Assembly: GCA_017527075.1 (NCBI GenBank)
Contig: JAFXQM010000013.1
Span: 51,138 to 115,137 of the forward strand
Origin: Selenomonadaceae bacterium
Lineage (GTDB): Bacteria > Bacillota > Negativicutes > Selenomonadales > Selenomonadaceae
Direction of reading: 5' to 3'
Length of the DNA stretch: 64,000 nucleotides
Numbering within the stretch: position 1 is the first letter of the stretch; each line of letters opens with the position of its first letter. Positions 25,179-34,035 of the stretch are shown one piece after another. The notes below the pieces were generated by a model. That model was given only the letters and a program-made list of their open reading frames with translations, made no database searches and had not been told where the DNA came from. The translations under genes were made by a program, and so were the position numbers.

Positions 25179-28100
25179 TCAGGATGAACTTTGCTTGACT
25201 TCGGCGGGAATTTTTCCGAGGAAATAATCTTCCAGCAAATCCCAAATTTTTTCGTTGTCGAAGTCGCCTTCGTAAATGTGCGTGAGCATGGCGACGGAAA
25301 TTTTGTGGCGCGACGAAACCGCGTTCAAAATTTTGTTCGAGTAGTGGTCGCCGTCGTCAATCATGTTTTTCAGGTTGCGAATCTGATTTATGTGAATGTA
25401 AAGCTGGCTGTTCGCGCCGCCGGTCATGTTGAACGACAGCACGCCCAACGCCTCCAAAATGCCGAGCACCGTGTTGAATTCCTTCGCCGCGTTGTTCGCC
25501 GTGTTCGTGATGTAAAGTTGTCCGTCGCGCGTCTCGCTGACGATTCGCGCAAAAATTTTTTCGACCCACGCGAAGTAAGAATTCACCGCCGTATTGAAGC
25601 GATAATAAATTTTTCCGTTCGGAAAAGTTTTCTCGGCGAAGATGGAGTGCGCGCCGCGGCTGAAATTTTTCCTGAAGGAAATCATCGACGCGATTAAAAT
25701 TTCGCAGATGTTTTGCGCCCGATACTTTGAAATATTTTCGTCGACGAGTTTCGCGCTCAAATTTTCGACGGAAAGATATTTCATCTCGTCAATCGAAAAT
25801 TTCACGGCGGCTTTGAACTTCCCGAACAAATTTTGGAAGACGGCGCGGAAATCGTTCGCGAAATTTATCTCGACGCAAAACGCGGGCTCCAGCCGATAAC
25901 TCCCGTTGAAACTCAGCTCACTGCTTTTGGAGTACAGCAGGTACTTGAACTGCGGAAAGGAACGGTCGCGAAAATTTTTCTCCCAAATCATTTGCAGGTT
26001 CACGCGGCAGACGCGGCGGGCGCGTTCAATCTCCCTGAAACAGTTTCCGAAGTCGCGGCGAAGATTTTTTTGCGTCGCGGGGTCAATCACGAAGAAGCCG
26101 ACGGAGAAGAGCGGAATCGGGCGGACGGTCAGCGGCGAGAATCCGAAGCGCGCCTCAAAATCTTTTTGGATGATCAGCAACGCGGTTTTGACTTTGTTGA
26201 CGGCGGTCGCCTCGTCCGTGGCGCGGTCAAAGATGTACGAAAAATTTTCCGCGTCGAGTAAAAAATTATTCCGCGGCGAAACTTTGTACAGCTCGTAAAT
26301 TTTTTTCGCCACGGCAAGCAGCTGAAACTTTTTTATCGCGGAGAGCCCGTGCAGCCTCTTGATGTATTTGAAATCGCGCTTATCGTAATGGTAGCAGGCC
26401 TCGCCGCGAAGATTTTTTTTCCGCGCCGCGCGCCCAATCTCCTGAACGTAATCGCAAACATTTCCGGTCGGCGCGAAGTGCATGACAATTTCGATGTCGT
26501 TTATGTCGATGCCCATGCCGAAAGCTTTCGTCGCCAACATGACCGGCTTTTCTCCGCTCAAAAATTTTTCGTAGTTCTCGCGCTTGGCGTCCTTCTCCAT
26601 GCGCCCGTGATAGACCGCGACGCCCGAAAATTTGTCGTCGTTCTCCAGGCGAATCTTCGCCCGCTCAATCAGCTGAACTTCGGGGAAATAAATCAGAGTC
26701 TTCTTGCCGCTGAGGTTGGCGCGCATGACGGCTCGGAGGATATCGGGATATTTCGGCAGGTCGAATTCGGCGCGCTCGCCCGCGTCAAAATTTTCCTTGT
26801 CGATTTTAATTTCAATGTCGCCGCGCTTGACGTAACCGAGGTAAGTTATCGGGGCGGACAGGTGCAGGCTGTTAATCGTTTCGTCGTACATGTCCTCCTC
26901 GCCGCGATAAATCGCCGTGGCAGTGAACGTCGCGACAACGAACGAATGCCCTTTGCGCTCGCGCTGAACTTTGCGCAATTTTTTTATGTGGTCGCCGAGA
27001 TACCAATAATCGGGGCGGAACTGCTTGCCCCACGTCGTGACAATGTGCGCCTCGTCGATTACAACCATGCCGACGGTTCTGTCGCCGATGAGCTGTTCAA
27101 GGTCGCTGCGCCCCAGCAAAGTTTCGGGCGAGAGATAAAGAATGTCGCACGCGCCCGACGAAACTTTTTCCAGGATTGTGTCCTTGAGCAGCGGCGAGAT
27201 GTCCGAGTTAATCGTTTCCGCCCGCTGATAATTTTTCAGCGTGAGATTTTTTACTTGGTCAGTCATGAGCCCGATGAGCGGAGAAATTACAATCGTCAGC
27301 AGCCGATACTTTTCGGCGAGATAAATCGCGGGGACTTGGAAGATGACGGACTTGCCCGCGCCCGTCGGTGCCGTGACGAACACGTCGCGAAAAATTTTTC
27401 CGTCCATGCAAAGTTCAACCTGCGCCACAATGTCCGAGATGATTTGCTCCTGCGAAACCGCGAACGTGCTTTTGATTCCGTCGTCGAGTTTTTGCAGGTC
27501 GTAAACGAAAAATTTTCTGAAGGCGTCGTAATTCCAGTGGCGTTTCAAAATTTCGGAGTAAGCGTCCCTGTGTTCGAAGCCGCGCGTAAATTTTTCGGGG
27601 CGCACGCAGAAAATTTTCGTCCGCGCAAAAAAATGAGCGCGAAGAATCTTCAAACGCTCGTTGAGTTTATTTTTGTCGCCCGTGAAGTTTTGCGTCCGCA
27701 CAAAAATTTTTTCGGGCCGGGCGAAAATAATTTCCCGAACGAATTCCACGAAGTCCGTTTCCTCCCGCAGGTCAAAAAATTTCTGCGCGGCGTCCGAATT
27801 AACTTCCTCAAGTTCATCGGCGGCGGGCGCGAACAAATTTTCAACTTTAACCTTCGGCTCGCTCAAAATTTGCTCGTCATTGTAAACGCCAACCAAAAAA
27901 TTTTCGCAAGCCTGCAGCCCGACGAAAATGTCCGCGAGTTTTGCGACGCTGCCGAGATTTTCTTCGGCGGGCTCGTCGACGGGGTCTTCGGCTTCCGTGA
28001 AGTGCTCAAGCAAAATTTTTTTCGTCGCGTCCGTCAGCTCGGCGGCAATCGGATACTGCTCCATGAACAGGTTGTTGTTCAGCACGACGACCGAATCATA

Positions 28101-28337
28101 TTGCATGAGAATCAGCGCGCTCAGCAAAAGAAATTCCTCGTGCGAAAAAAATTTCCGTCCGCCGCTCCTCAGCCGCATGAAATAATTCAGCGGGTCATCC
28201 TTCGCCGCCTCCAAATCCTCGCGGAAATTTTCTTCGACGAAATTCAGCGGCACGCCCTTGAGCACGACCGCAAAATTTTTCCCGCGCGGCAAGCTTGAAA
28301 ATTTCTCGGTCACTCGCCGCGAAATAATTTCGTTCAA
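25179..28337 (-). CDS. Large RecQ-like superfamily 2 DNA helicase
   Basis: About 1,050 residues, far larger than RecQ (about 600). The helicase core spans roughly 300-690: Walker A VTAPTGAGKSVIFQVPA, DEAH box VVIDEAHIVTTWG, FTATAI (motif III-like), and motifs V-VI in TKAFGMGIDINDIEIVMHF and CDYVQEIGRAARK. The N-terminal 300 and C-terminal 350 residues match nothing I recognise; no RecQ zinc or HRDC domain is evident. The start is taken as TTG at 28337 with AGGAGG upstream; a GTG at 28352 overlaps the sigma-factor stop. A DNA-repair or phage-defence role is possible but unproven. Confidence 0.8.
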   Translation of the reverse strand: MNEIISRRVTEKFSSLPRGKNFAVVLKGVPLNFVEENFREDLEAAKDDPLNYFMRLRSGGRKFFSHEEFLLLSALILMQYDSVVVLNNNLFMEQYPIAAELTDATKKILLEHFTEAEDPVDEPAEENLGSVAKLADIFVGLQACENFLVGVYNDEQILSEPKVKVENLFAPAADELEEVNSDAAQKFFDLREETDFVEFVREIIFARPEKIFVRTQNFTGDKNKLNERLKILRAHFFARTKIFCVRPEKFTRGFEHRDAYSEILKRHWNYDAFRKFFVYDLQKLDDGIKSTFAVSQEQIISDIVAQVELCMDGKIFRDVFVTAPTGAGKSVIFQVPAIYLAEKYRLLTIVISPLIGLMTDQVKNLTLKNYQRAETINSDISPLLKDTILEKVSSGACDILYLSPETLLGRSDLEQLIGDRTVGMVVIDEAHIVTTWGKQFRPDYWYLGDHIKKLRKVQRERKGHSFVVATFTATAIYRGEEDMYDETINSLHLSAPITYLGYVKRGDIEIKIDKENFDAGERAEFDLPKYPDILRAVMRANLSGKKTLIYFPEVQLIERAKIRLENDDKFSGVAVYHGRMEKDAKRENYEKFLSGEKPVMLATKAFGMGIDINDIEIVMHFAPTGNVCDYVQEIGRAARKKNLRGEACYHYDKRDFKYIKRLHGLSAIKKFQLLAVAKKIYELYKVSPRNNFLLDAENFSYIFDRATDEATAVNKVKTALLIIQKDFEARFGFSPLTVRPIPLFSVGFFVIDPATQKNLRRDFGNCFREIERARRVCRVNLQMIWEKNFRDRSFPQFKYLLYSKSSELSFNGSYRLEPAFCVEINFANDFRAVFQNLFGKFKAAVKFSIDEMKYLSVENLSAKLVDENISKYRAQNICEILIASMISFRKNFSRGAHSIFAEKTFPNGKIYYRFNTAVNSYFAWVEKIFARIVSETRDGQLYITNTANNAAKEFNTVLGILEALGVLSFNMTGGANSQLYIHINQIRNLKNMIDDGDHYSNKILNAVSSRHKISVAMLTHIYEGDFDNEKIWDLLEDYFLGKIPAEVKQSSS

Positions 28338-28348
28338 AAAAATCCTCC

Positions 28349-29368
28349 TCACAAAAAGTCGCGGAGATTTTCGGAGCGGGCAGGGTGCCGAAGTTTCCGA
28401 ATCGCCTTTGCCTCAATCTGCCGAATCCGCTCGCGCGTCACGTTGAAAATTTTTCCGACTTCCTCCAGCGTCCGATATCTGCCGTCCTCCAGCCCGAAGC
28501 GCAACGTCAAAACTTTCCGCTCGCGCTCCGTCAAAGCCGCCAAAACTTTTTCCAGCTGTTCCCTCAGCAGCAGGAGCGACACGGTTTCTTCGAGCGGATT
28601 TTTTTCGTCGGGGATGAAATCTGCCAGCGGCGTGTCCTCATCTTCGCCGACGGGCATGTCCAGCGATTTGATGTGCAGGTAAACGTCGCGCAACTTGAAA
28701 AGCCGGCGCACGTCCTCCGAGTCCGTTCCCATTTCTTGCGCGATGAGTTCAAGGCGGCGTCGCGTCTCCACGTTTTGCAGTTGAAGTTTTTGGTCGAGTC
28801 TCGTCGCTCTGAAAATTTTTTCGACAAGATGGACGGGCAATCGAACAGTCAAACCCGTGTCGGCGATGGCGCGCGTGACCGCCTGTTCAATCCACGGCAC
28901 GGCGTATGTGCTGAACTCGCTGTCCTTGGTGAAGTCAAATTTCTCCGCGGCCTTGAGGAGCCCGATGTTGCCCTCTTGAATCAAATCTTCGGGCTCCAGC
29001 TTGTTGGAAAGAATTTGGGAATACTTCAGCGCGAACTTTGCGACGAGCCCGCTGTTTTTTACGCAAAGGTCTTGGCGCGCCTGTTCGTCGCCCTCTTGAA
29101 TCAGCCGAATCAAAAATTTGTTCGGGACTTTAATTTCGCGCGGGTCTTTGAAAATCAGCGGCGCGAGTTCGGCGGGCAATTTCTTTTCTTGCGGCTCGGA
29201 AATTATTTCGTCGACGAGTTCAATCTTCAGCTCGTCCTGAATCGCGTAACAAATCGGATACTGCTCTTTGAGCGGCAGAAACCCGAAAATTTTTTCAAAG
29301 TCATCATACGTCAACTGGTTGCCGACGACGAACGGCTGAATCTGTTTCAAAAGGTATTGTGTGTTCAT
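28349..29368 (-). CDS. Sigma-70 family RNA polymerase sigma factor (group 2-like)
   Basis: The 339-residue protein has region 2 (EDLIQEGNIGLLKAAEKFDF then FSTYAVPWIEQAVTRAIAD), region 3 (VRLPVHLVEKIFRA) and a complete region 4 (LTERERKVLTLRFGLEDG, TLEEVGKIFNVTRERIRQIE). The first 90 residues are unlike RpoD region 1. It resembles primary sigma factors but sits in an unusual operon between a phosphatase and the RecQ-like gene, overlapping the phosphatase stop by 4 nt, so it is more likely an alternative group-2 sigma. Its regulon is unknown. Confidence 0.87.
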   Translation of the reverse strand: MNTQYLLKQIQPFVVGNQLTYDDFEKIFGFLPLKEQYPICYAIQDELKIELVDEIISEPQEKKLPAELAPLIFKDPREIKVPNKFLIRLIQEGDEQARQDLCVKNSGLVAKFALKYSQILSNKLEPEDLIQEGNIGLLKAAEKFDFTKDSEFSTYAVPWIEQAVTRAIADTGLTVRLPVHLVEKIFRATRLDQKLQLQNVETRRRLELIAQEMGTDSEDVRRLFKLRDVYLHIKSLDMPVGEDEDTPLADFIPDEKNPLEETVSLLLLREQLEKVLAALTERERKVLTLRFGLEDGRYRTLEEVGKIFNVTRERIRQIEAKAIRKLRHPARSENLRDFL

Positions 29369-29787
29369 GAAATTTTATAAAGGAGCATTTTGCAGCCGCG
29401 CATGATGTCGTCGAAGGTCGTGGCGAAACCTTTTTTGTCCCACGGGATGTCTTTGTCGAGGAGCGTGGAAATTTTTCCGTCGGGGTCGCCGCCGACAATC
29501 GCCTTGACCTGTTCGACGTTGCCCGCGTCCATGCAAAGAATCAAATCGTTCGCGGCGTAATCGGCGGGAGTGATTGTGCGGGCGATGTGTCCGGTGAACG
29601 GAATTTTTTCCATGCCGAGTTTGGCGGCAATGCCCTGGTGAAGAACTTCGCCGTTGGTGGGTTTGCTCGCCGCCGAATCGACGGAAATTTTTTCGCTCAA
29701 GCCGGCGTCGGCGACCAACTTTTGCATAATGAACTGCGCCATGGGTGAACGCCCGCTGTTCCCGCTGCAGACAAATAAAATTTTCAT
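29365..29787 (-). CDS. Low-molecular-weight protein tyrosine phosphatase
   Basis: The N-terminal loop FVCSGNSGRSPMAQFIM contains the Cys-x5-Arg-Ser catalytic signature of the family, and a C-terminal DKDIPWDKKG resembles the general-acid loop (usually DPW/DP). Its 140 residues are standard. It may act on tyrosine kinases of polysaccharide export or on arginine phosphate; the sequence does not decide. It overlaps the upstream trpG stop and the downstream sigma start by 4 nt each, so it is translationally coupled to both. Confidence 0.85.
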   Translation of the reverse strand: MKILFVCSGNSGRSPMAQFIMQKLVADAGLSEKISVDSAASKPTNGEVLHQGIAAKLGMEKIPFTGHIARTITPADYAANDLILCMDAGNVEQVKAIVGGDPDGKISTLLDKDIPWDKKGFATTFDDIMRGCKMLLYKIS

Positions 29788-30356
29788 TGCGATAAACCTC
29801 CCAAAAAATTCTCCATCATGATTCGCCCGCTCGGAGTCAAAATCGATTCGGGGTGGAATTGAATTCCTTCCACGTCGAAAATTTTGTGGCGGACGCCCAT
29901 AATCGTGCCGTCGTCAAGTTCGCTCGTGACCTCCAAGCAATCGGGCAGAGTTTCGCGCTCGATTATCAGCGAGTGATATCGTCCGACCTCAACGCCCTGC
30001 TCCAGCCCGCGATAAATTCCGCGCCCGTTGTGTTTGAGCTTTGAAGTTTTGCCGTGAACAATTTCTTTGGCGCGAATGACTTTGCCGCCGAAGACTTCGC
30101 CAATCGCCTGATGACCGAGACAAATTCCGAAAATCGGGAGCGCGCCCTTGAGCTCGGAAATAATCTGCTCGGAGATGCCCGCGTCGCTCGGAACGCCGGG
30201 GCCGGGCGAAATTATCACGGCGGAAAAATTTTTAACCTCGTCGACGGAAATTTTATCGTTGCGCACAACCTCGACCGCCGCGCCCAATTCCGACAGCAGC
30301 TGGTAAACGTTGTACGTGAACGAATCGTAATTATCAATCAGCAAAATTCTGTTCAT
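29784..30356 (-). CDS. trpG: Anthranilate/aminodeoxychorismate synthase, glutamine amidotransferase subunit
   Basis: A class-I glutamine amidotransferase: IDNYDSFTYNVYQLL at the start, the oxyanion motif ISPGPGVPSDAG, nucleophile Cys in FGICLGHQAIGEVFGG near residue 79 and catalytic His-Glu in IQFHPESILTP. It supplies ammonia to TrpE or PabB. A clear trpE lies upstream on the same strand, separated by repeat copy C, so trpG is the preferred symbol; a dual trp/pab role is common. The other trp genes are not in the window. Confidence 0.9.
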   Translation of the reverse strand: MNRILLIDNYDSFTYNVYQLLSELGAAVEVVRNDKISVDEVKNFSAVIISPGPGVPSDAGISEQIISELKGALPIFGICLGHQAIGEVFGGKVIRAKEIVHGKTSKLKHNGRGIYRGLEQGVEVGRYHSLIIERETLPDCLEVTSELDDGTIMGVRHKIFDVEGIQFHPESILTPSGRIMMENFLGGLSQ

Positions 30357-30415
30357 TCCAAATTCCTCACTTTTAATTTACGCGTTGAGAAGGATTAAGT
30401 TGGCAAAGGCAAGCT

Positions 30416-30678
30416 TGAGGCCGTCAAGGATGACGGCCGCGCCGCGTCTGACGCCGTGATGGCGTCATCCGGCGCACACTCACCACGGGTTGTGCGCGAC
30501 TCCGAATCACTGACGCCCGACGCCCCTGCGAGGTGTCCTTTCTCTTTGCAACTTTCTCTTTGGACAAGCAAAGAGAAAGTTGATTCAACAAATGAAAAAA
30601 TTTTTTCAGCCCGCTGAGCACGACGCGCCCAAGCAATTAGGACGGGTTCTGCGTGCCCGCTCTTGAGAAAGAGGGGAC
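30416..30678. repeat. Dispersed structured repeat, copy C (between trpE and trpG)
   Basis: Contains the GGCCGTCA/TGACGGCC palindrome (one mismatch near the centre), the TGACGCC/GGCGTCA repeat, a perfect 14-bp hairpin CAACTTTCTCTTTG (30549-30562) and CAAAGAGAAAGTTG (30569-30582), and the TTGAGAAAGAGGGGAC tail. Both hairpin arms differ from copies A and B yet still pair fully. The gap of about 340 bases between trpE and trpG contains only this element and short flanks. Confidence 0.85.
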
Positions 30679-30693
30679 AAATCTCTCAACGCG

Positions 30694-32181
30694 TTAATTA
30701 TTTTCTACCTCCTCGACGACTTCAAAAAGAGCTTTGGCCTTCTGAAGAAATTCGCGGTACTCGTTGAGCGGAACGGAATCGGCGACAATGCCCGCACCCG
30801 TCTGAATCACGGCGTCGACGTCGTTTTCGATTCGCATCGTGCGCAGCGTGATACACATGTCCATGTTCCCGCAGAAATCCATGTAACCGACGGTGCCCGC
30901 GTAACTTTTTCGGCGGACGGGTTCCAGCTCGTGGATAATTTCCATGGCGCGGAGTTTGGGCGCGCCGCTGACCGTGCCCGCGGGGAACGTCGCCTTCAAG
31001 ACATCAATCGGCGTGAAATTTTCCTTGAGCGTGCCCACGACGCTTGAGACCATGTGCATGACGTGGCTGAAGTATTCGACCTCGCGGAGCTTGTCGACCT
31101 TGACCGTGCCCGCCTCAGAAATTCTGCCCAAATCGTTGCGCGCCAAATCGACCAGCATGGAGTGTTCGGCGTTTTCTTTGACGTCGGATTTCAAATCGGC
31201 GGCGAGTGCAAAATCTTCGTCGGAATTTTTTCCGCGGCGACGTGTGCCGGCAATCGGGTAAGTTAAAACTTTTTTGCCCGCGACTTTGACGAGCATTTCG
31301 GGCGACGCGCCCACGAGTTTGACGCTGCCGAAGTTCAGATAAAACATGTACGGCGACGGATTGACTTGGCGGAGCTTGCGGTAGAAGAGGAAGGCGGGCT
31401 TGGAAATTTTCGCGCGGAACTGTTTGCTCGGCACGACCTGAAAAATATCGCCCGCGAAAATGTATTCCTTGGCGCGCTCAATCGCCGCGAGGACTTCGGG
31501 CGGAGCGGTGCCGTAACGCGCCATGAAATTAATCGGCGCGTGAGAAATTTTTTCGGGCGGAGAAATTTTCAGCGGCTCAGAAATTTTCTCGGCGATTTGA
31601 TTCATGCGCGCGGTTATCTCGGCGTAAAGTTCGGGCAAATTATCTTGGGCGGAAACGTTTGCGAAGTAAATCAGCCGCGCGGAATTTTTCAGGGCGTCGA
31701 GGACGATGAGCACGCGGCAAATCATGAACTGCCCCAAAAGTTCTTCGTCGCCGAGAGAGAGCCCGCGAATCCTGTCGAAGGTTGCGGCGACCTCAAAATT
31801 AAAATAGCCGACCATGCCTCCGTTCGCCAGCGGAAGATTTTTATCCAAGGCGGCGGGCTTGTATCGGCTCATGAATTTTTTTATCGCGTCGACGGGCTGA
31901 CCTTCGATTGACTTCATCAAATCGCCGTCGCGGAAAATAATTTTTGACCTAAAAACTTGCAGCTCGACGAAGGGCTCGGCTCCGACAAAAGAAAAACGCC
32001 CGAAGGCTTGTTGAGTCGTGTCGACCGATTCCAAAATGAAACCGCGCCCGTCTTCGACGATTTTGTAGAAGATGGAAACGGGCGTGTCCAAATCTGTGTT
32101 AATCTCGGCGGAAACTGCAATTAAGTTTGAACTGCGCGCGAAGCTTTGAAAGTCTTCGAGCGTCGGAAAAATTTTTAACAT
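30694..32181 (-). CDS. trpE: Anthranilate synthase component I
   Basis: TrpE forms anthranilate from chorismate with ammonia from TrpG. The N-terminal domain holds the tryptophan-binding element (GFILESVDTT, cf. LLES); the C-terminal chorismate-binding domain shows IFAGDIFQVVPSKQF, YLNFGSVKLVGASPEMLVKV, TYPIAGTRRRGK and TFPAGTVSGAPKLRAMEII. About 495 residues is normal. The start is set at the second ATG because GAGGA lies about 11 nt upstream; the first ATG abuts that site. A small exported-protein gene ends 12 nt upstream. Confidence 0.94.
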   Translation of the reverse strand: MLKIFPTLEDFQSFARSSNLIAVSAEINTDLDTPVSIFYKIVEDGRGFILESVDTTQQAFGRFSFVGAEPFVELQVFRSKIIFRDGDLMKSIEGQPVDAIKKFMSRYKPAALDKNLPLANGGMVGYFNFEVAATFDRIRGLSLGDEELLGQFMICRVLIVLDALKNSARLIYFANVSAQDNLPELYAEITARMNQIAEKISEPLKISPPEKISHAPINFMARYGTAPPEVLAAIERAKEYIFAGDIFQVVPSKQFRAKISKPAFLFYRKLRQVNPSPYMFYLNFGSVKLVGASPEMLVKVAGKKVLTYPIAGTRRRGKNSDEDFALAADLKSDVKENAEHSMLVDLARNDLGRISEAGTVKVDKLREVEYFSHVMHMVSSVVGTLKENFTPIDVLKATFPAGTVSGAPKLRAMEIIHELEPVRRKSYAGTVGYMDFCGNMDMCITLRTMRIENDVDAVIQTGAGIVADSVPLNEYREFLQKAKALFEVVEEVENN

Positions 32182-32193
32182 GCAAATCATTCC

Positions 32194-32478
32194 TCACTGC
32201 GCAAGAGCTTGGGTGGCCTCGTTGACTTTGTCGGTGGCGTTTTCCATTTGCTTTTCCACGACGTTTAAGTCATCAGTGTTGACCTTCTCGACATCAACGC
32301 CGGCTTCTTTGAGAACGGGCGCGGCAACTTCTTTCACCTCGGCGAAAATTTTCTGCTTGTAACTCGTGGCGGCTCCGGATACGTCGGGGACTTCGACGTT
32401 GTTTGTCGAGCTGTAGGCGACCAACGCCGCAGTCATGGCGAGAACAAGTATGAGGAAGCCCAAAACTTTTTTCAGCAT
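32194..32478 (-). CDS. Small exported protein of unknown function
   Basis: I do not recognise this 94-residue protein. It begins with Met-Leu-Lys-Lys and a hydrophobic stretch VLGFLILVLAMTAALVAY, a signal peptide or single anchor, followed by a charged, helix-prone tail rich in Val, Lys and Glu. There is no lipobox cysteine. AGGTGA precedes the ATG. It lies 12 nt upstream of trpE on the same strand and is probably co-transcribed with it, though no tryptophan link is evident. Confidence 0.7.
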   Translation of the reverse strand: MLKKVLGFLILVLAMTAALVAYSSTNNVEVPDVSGAATSYKQKIFAEVKEVAAPVLKEAGVDVEKVNTDDLNVVEKQMENATDKVNEATQALAQ

Positions 32479-32620
32479 TTTAATCACCTCGCGCGCATTA
32501 TATCACAAATAAAAAATCGGCGCGATAATTTTCTCACGCCGTCAGAAAATTTTTTCAAATTTCGGAGCCCCAATTTTCCCGTCGCCGATTTTTTTCACAG
32601 CCGAAAAAATTTTTCCCGCG

Positions 32621-33679
32621 TCATAACTCTTCGTCGGAGCCCAAAACATTTCCCGCGTAATCGACGAGAATCGTGGCGACCTTGAGCTTGCCGAAAACAT
32701 AACGCTCGGCGCGGAGGCTGGCGCGCGCCGCGATTTTTTTGTAAACGCGCTCAAGGTGATTCGCCGAAATAATTTTCGCGGCGTCTTCGGCTGTGTTCGC
32801 GTCGAGAATTTTTTGAACTTCGATTGACGGCAAACCTTCCGCCGCAGAGTATGCCGCCAAAGTTTCCAGGCGACCGTCGGCAACGCGATTGTGCGTGTGG
32901 AAAACTCCCGCCGCGACTTTTGCCAGCTTGCCGAGGTGCCCGCAGAGAATTATTTTTTTTATCTGCCGCTCGGAGGCCGCCTCCAGCATGAAGCCGATAA
33001 AGTTGCTCGTCTGAATTATCGCGCCGTCGGGGAAGCCGAGTTTCTTCGCGAGTGTCTCGCCAATTTTCCCCGGCACGAAAATTAATTCGTCGAAGCCCGC
33101 CGCCTTTGCCACGTCGATTTGCGGGACGAGAGAATTTTTGAACGCGTCCTCGCTCATCGGGCGGAGCACACCCGTCGAGCCGATAATCGACAAGCCGCCC
33201 TCCACGCCCAAAATCGGATTCAAAGTTTTCTTCGCGAGCTCCACGCCTTCGGGAATGGAAATTTCAACTTCAAGCCCGCCGATTTTAAATTCCGCCGCGA
33301 CGTTTTGAATCAGCCTGCGCGGACCGGGATTAATCGCGGGCTCGCCGACGGGTAGCTGAAGACCCGCCTTGGTGATTCGCCCGACGCCGAGTCCCGCGCG
33401 GAAAATTATTTCGTCGCCAAAAATTTTTCTCACTGTCGTGAAAACCGACGCGCCGTTTGTTATGTCAGGGTCGTCGCCCGAAAATTTTATGACTTCAGCG
33501 CGAACGCCGTCCGAAATTTTTTTCACGCGCGCCACGGGAATTTTCAGCGGTGTCCCGTCGAGCGCGACAATCTCCACGCCGTCGACAGCCTCGCCCGCCG
33601 TCATATAAATCAGAGCCGCCTTCACACCCGCCGCCGCGCACGCGCCCGTCGTGTAACCGCTCCGCAAAAATTTTTTCAC
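32621..33679 (-). CDS. cbiD: Cobalt-precorrin-5B C1-methyltransferase
   Basis: CbiD methylates C1 of the corrin ring in anaerobic cobalamin synthesis. The family start RSGYTTGACAAAGVKAAL is unmistakable, with GVGRITKAGLQLPVGEPA, INPGPRRLI and GSTGVLRPMSEDAF further on. Its 352 residues are typical. No other cbi genes are nearby, so it is separated from its pathway here. Its ATG overlaps the hicB stop (ATGA), placing it behind a toxin-antitoxin pair. Confidence 0.93.
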   Translation of the reverse strand: MKKFLRSGYTTGACAAAGVKAALIYMTAGEAVDGVEIVALDGTPLKIPVARVKKISDGVRAEVIKFSGDDPDITNGASVFTTVRKIFGDEIIFRAGLGVGRITKAGLQLPVGEPAINPGPRRLIQNVAAEFKIGGLEVEISIPEGVELAKKTLNPILGVEGGLSIIGSTGVLRPMSEDAFKNSLVPQIDVAKAAGFDELIFVPGKIGETLAKKLGFPDGAIIQTSNFIGFMLEAASERQIKKIILCGHLGKLAKVAAGVFHTHNRVADGRLETLAAYSAAEGLPSIEVQKILDANTAEDAAKIISANHLERVYKKIAARASLRAERYVFGKLKVATILVDYAGNVLGSDEEL

Positions 33680-34023
33680 GCCGCACCCTTCGACGCGGGA
33701 ACTTTTTCGGCGAGCATTTTCCGATAAGCGTCGGTGTCCGCCTTAATCAGTGTGACGAACGCGCTCGTAGAAAATTCGTCGGGCTCGGCTTTCACTTGGT
33801 CAATCGGCGTGGGCTCGACGATTCTGTTTTTCATGGGCGTATCCAACTTTCCAGCCTTGAAATCTTCCCAGCAGACCATCATGCAAGCAAGCACATCTTC
33901 CGCCATCTCCAGTGCGTTGTAAAGGTCGTTGGCTTGAGTTACTGCTCCCTCGACGTCGGGAAATTCAATGCAGTAGCCGCCTTCAATCGCACGGTAAAAC
34001 ACTGCAGGATAAACGTACTTCAT
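33676..34023 (-). CDS. hicB: HicB-like antitoxin
   Basis: The N-terminal fold YPAVFYRAIEGGYCIEFPDV and TQANDLYNALEMAEDVLACM is the HicB partial RNase H-like domain. No clear ribbon-helix-helix or HTH DNA-binding tail is visible in the remaining 60 residues, so autoregulation is uncertain. It follows hicA by 12 nt, the usual HicAB arrangement, and would neutralise the HicA mRNA interferase. GGAGGAA precedes the ATG. Confidence 0.85.
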   Translation of the reverse strand: MKYVYPAVFYRAIEGGYCIEFPDVEGAVTQANDLYNALEMAEDVLACMMVCWEDFKAGKLDTPMKNRIVEPTPIDQVKAEPDEFSTSAFVTLIKADTDAYRKMLAEKVPASKGAA

Positions 34024-34035
34024 AAAAATTCCTCC

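Noticed and set aside
28349..29368. Primary sigma factor rpoD
   Set aside because: Length, N-terminal region and operon context differ from rpoD, which usually follows dnaG; an alternative group-2 factor fits better, though primary status cannot be fully excluded.
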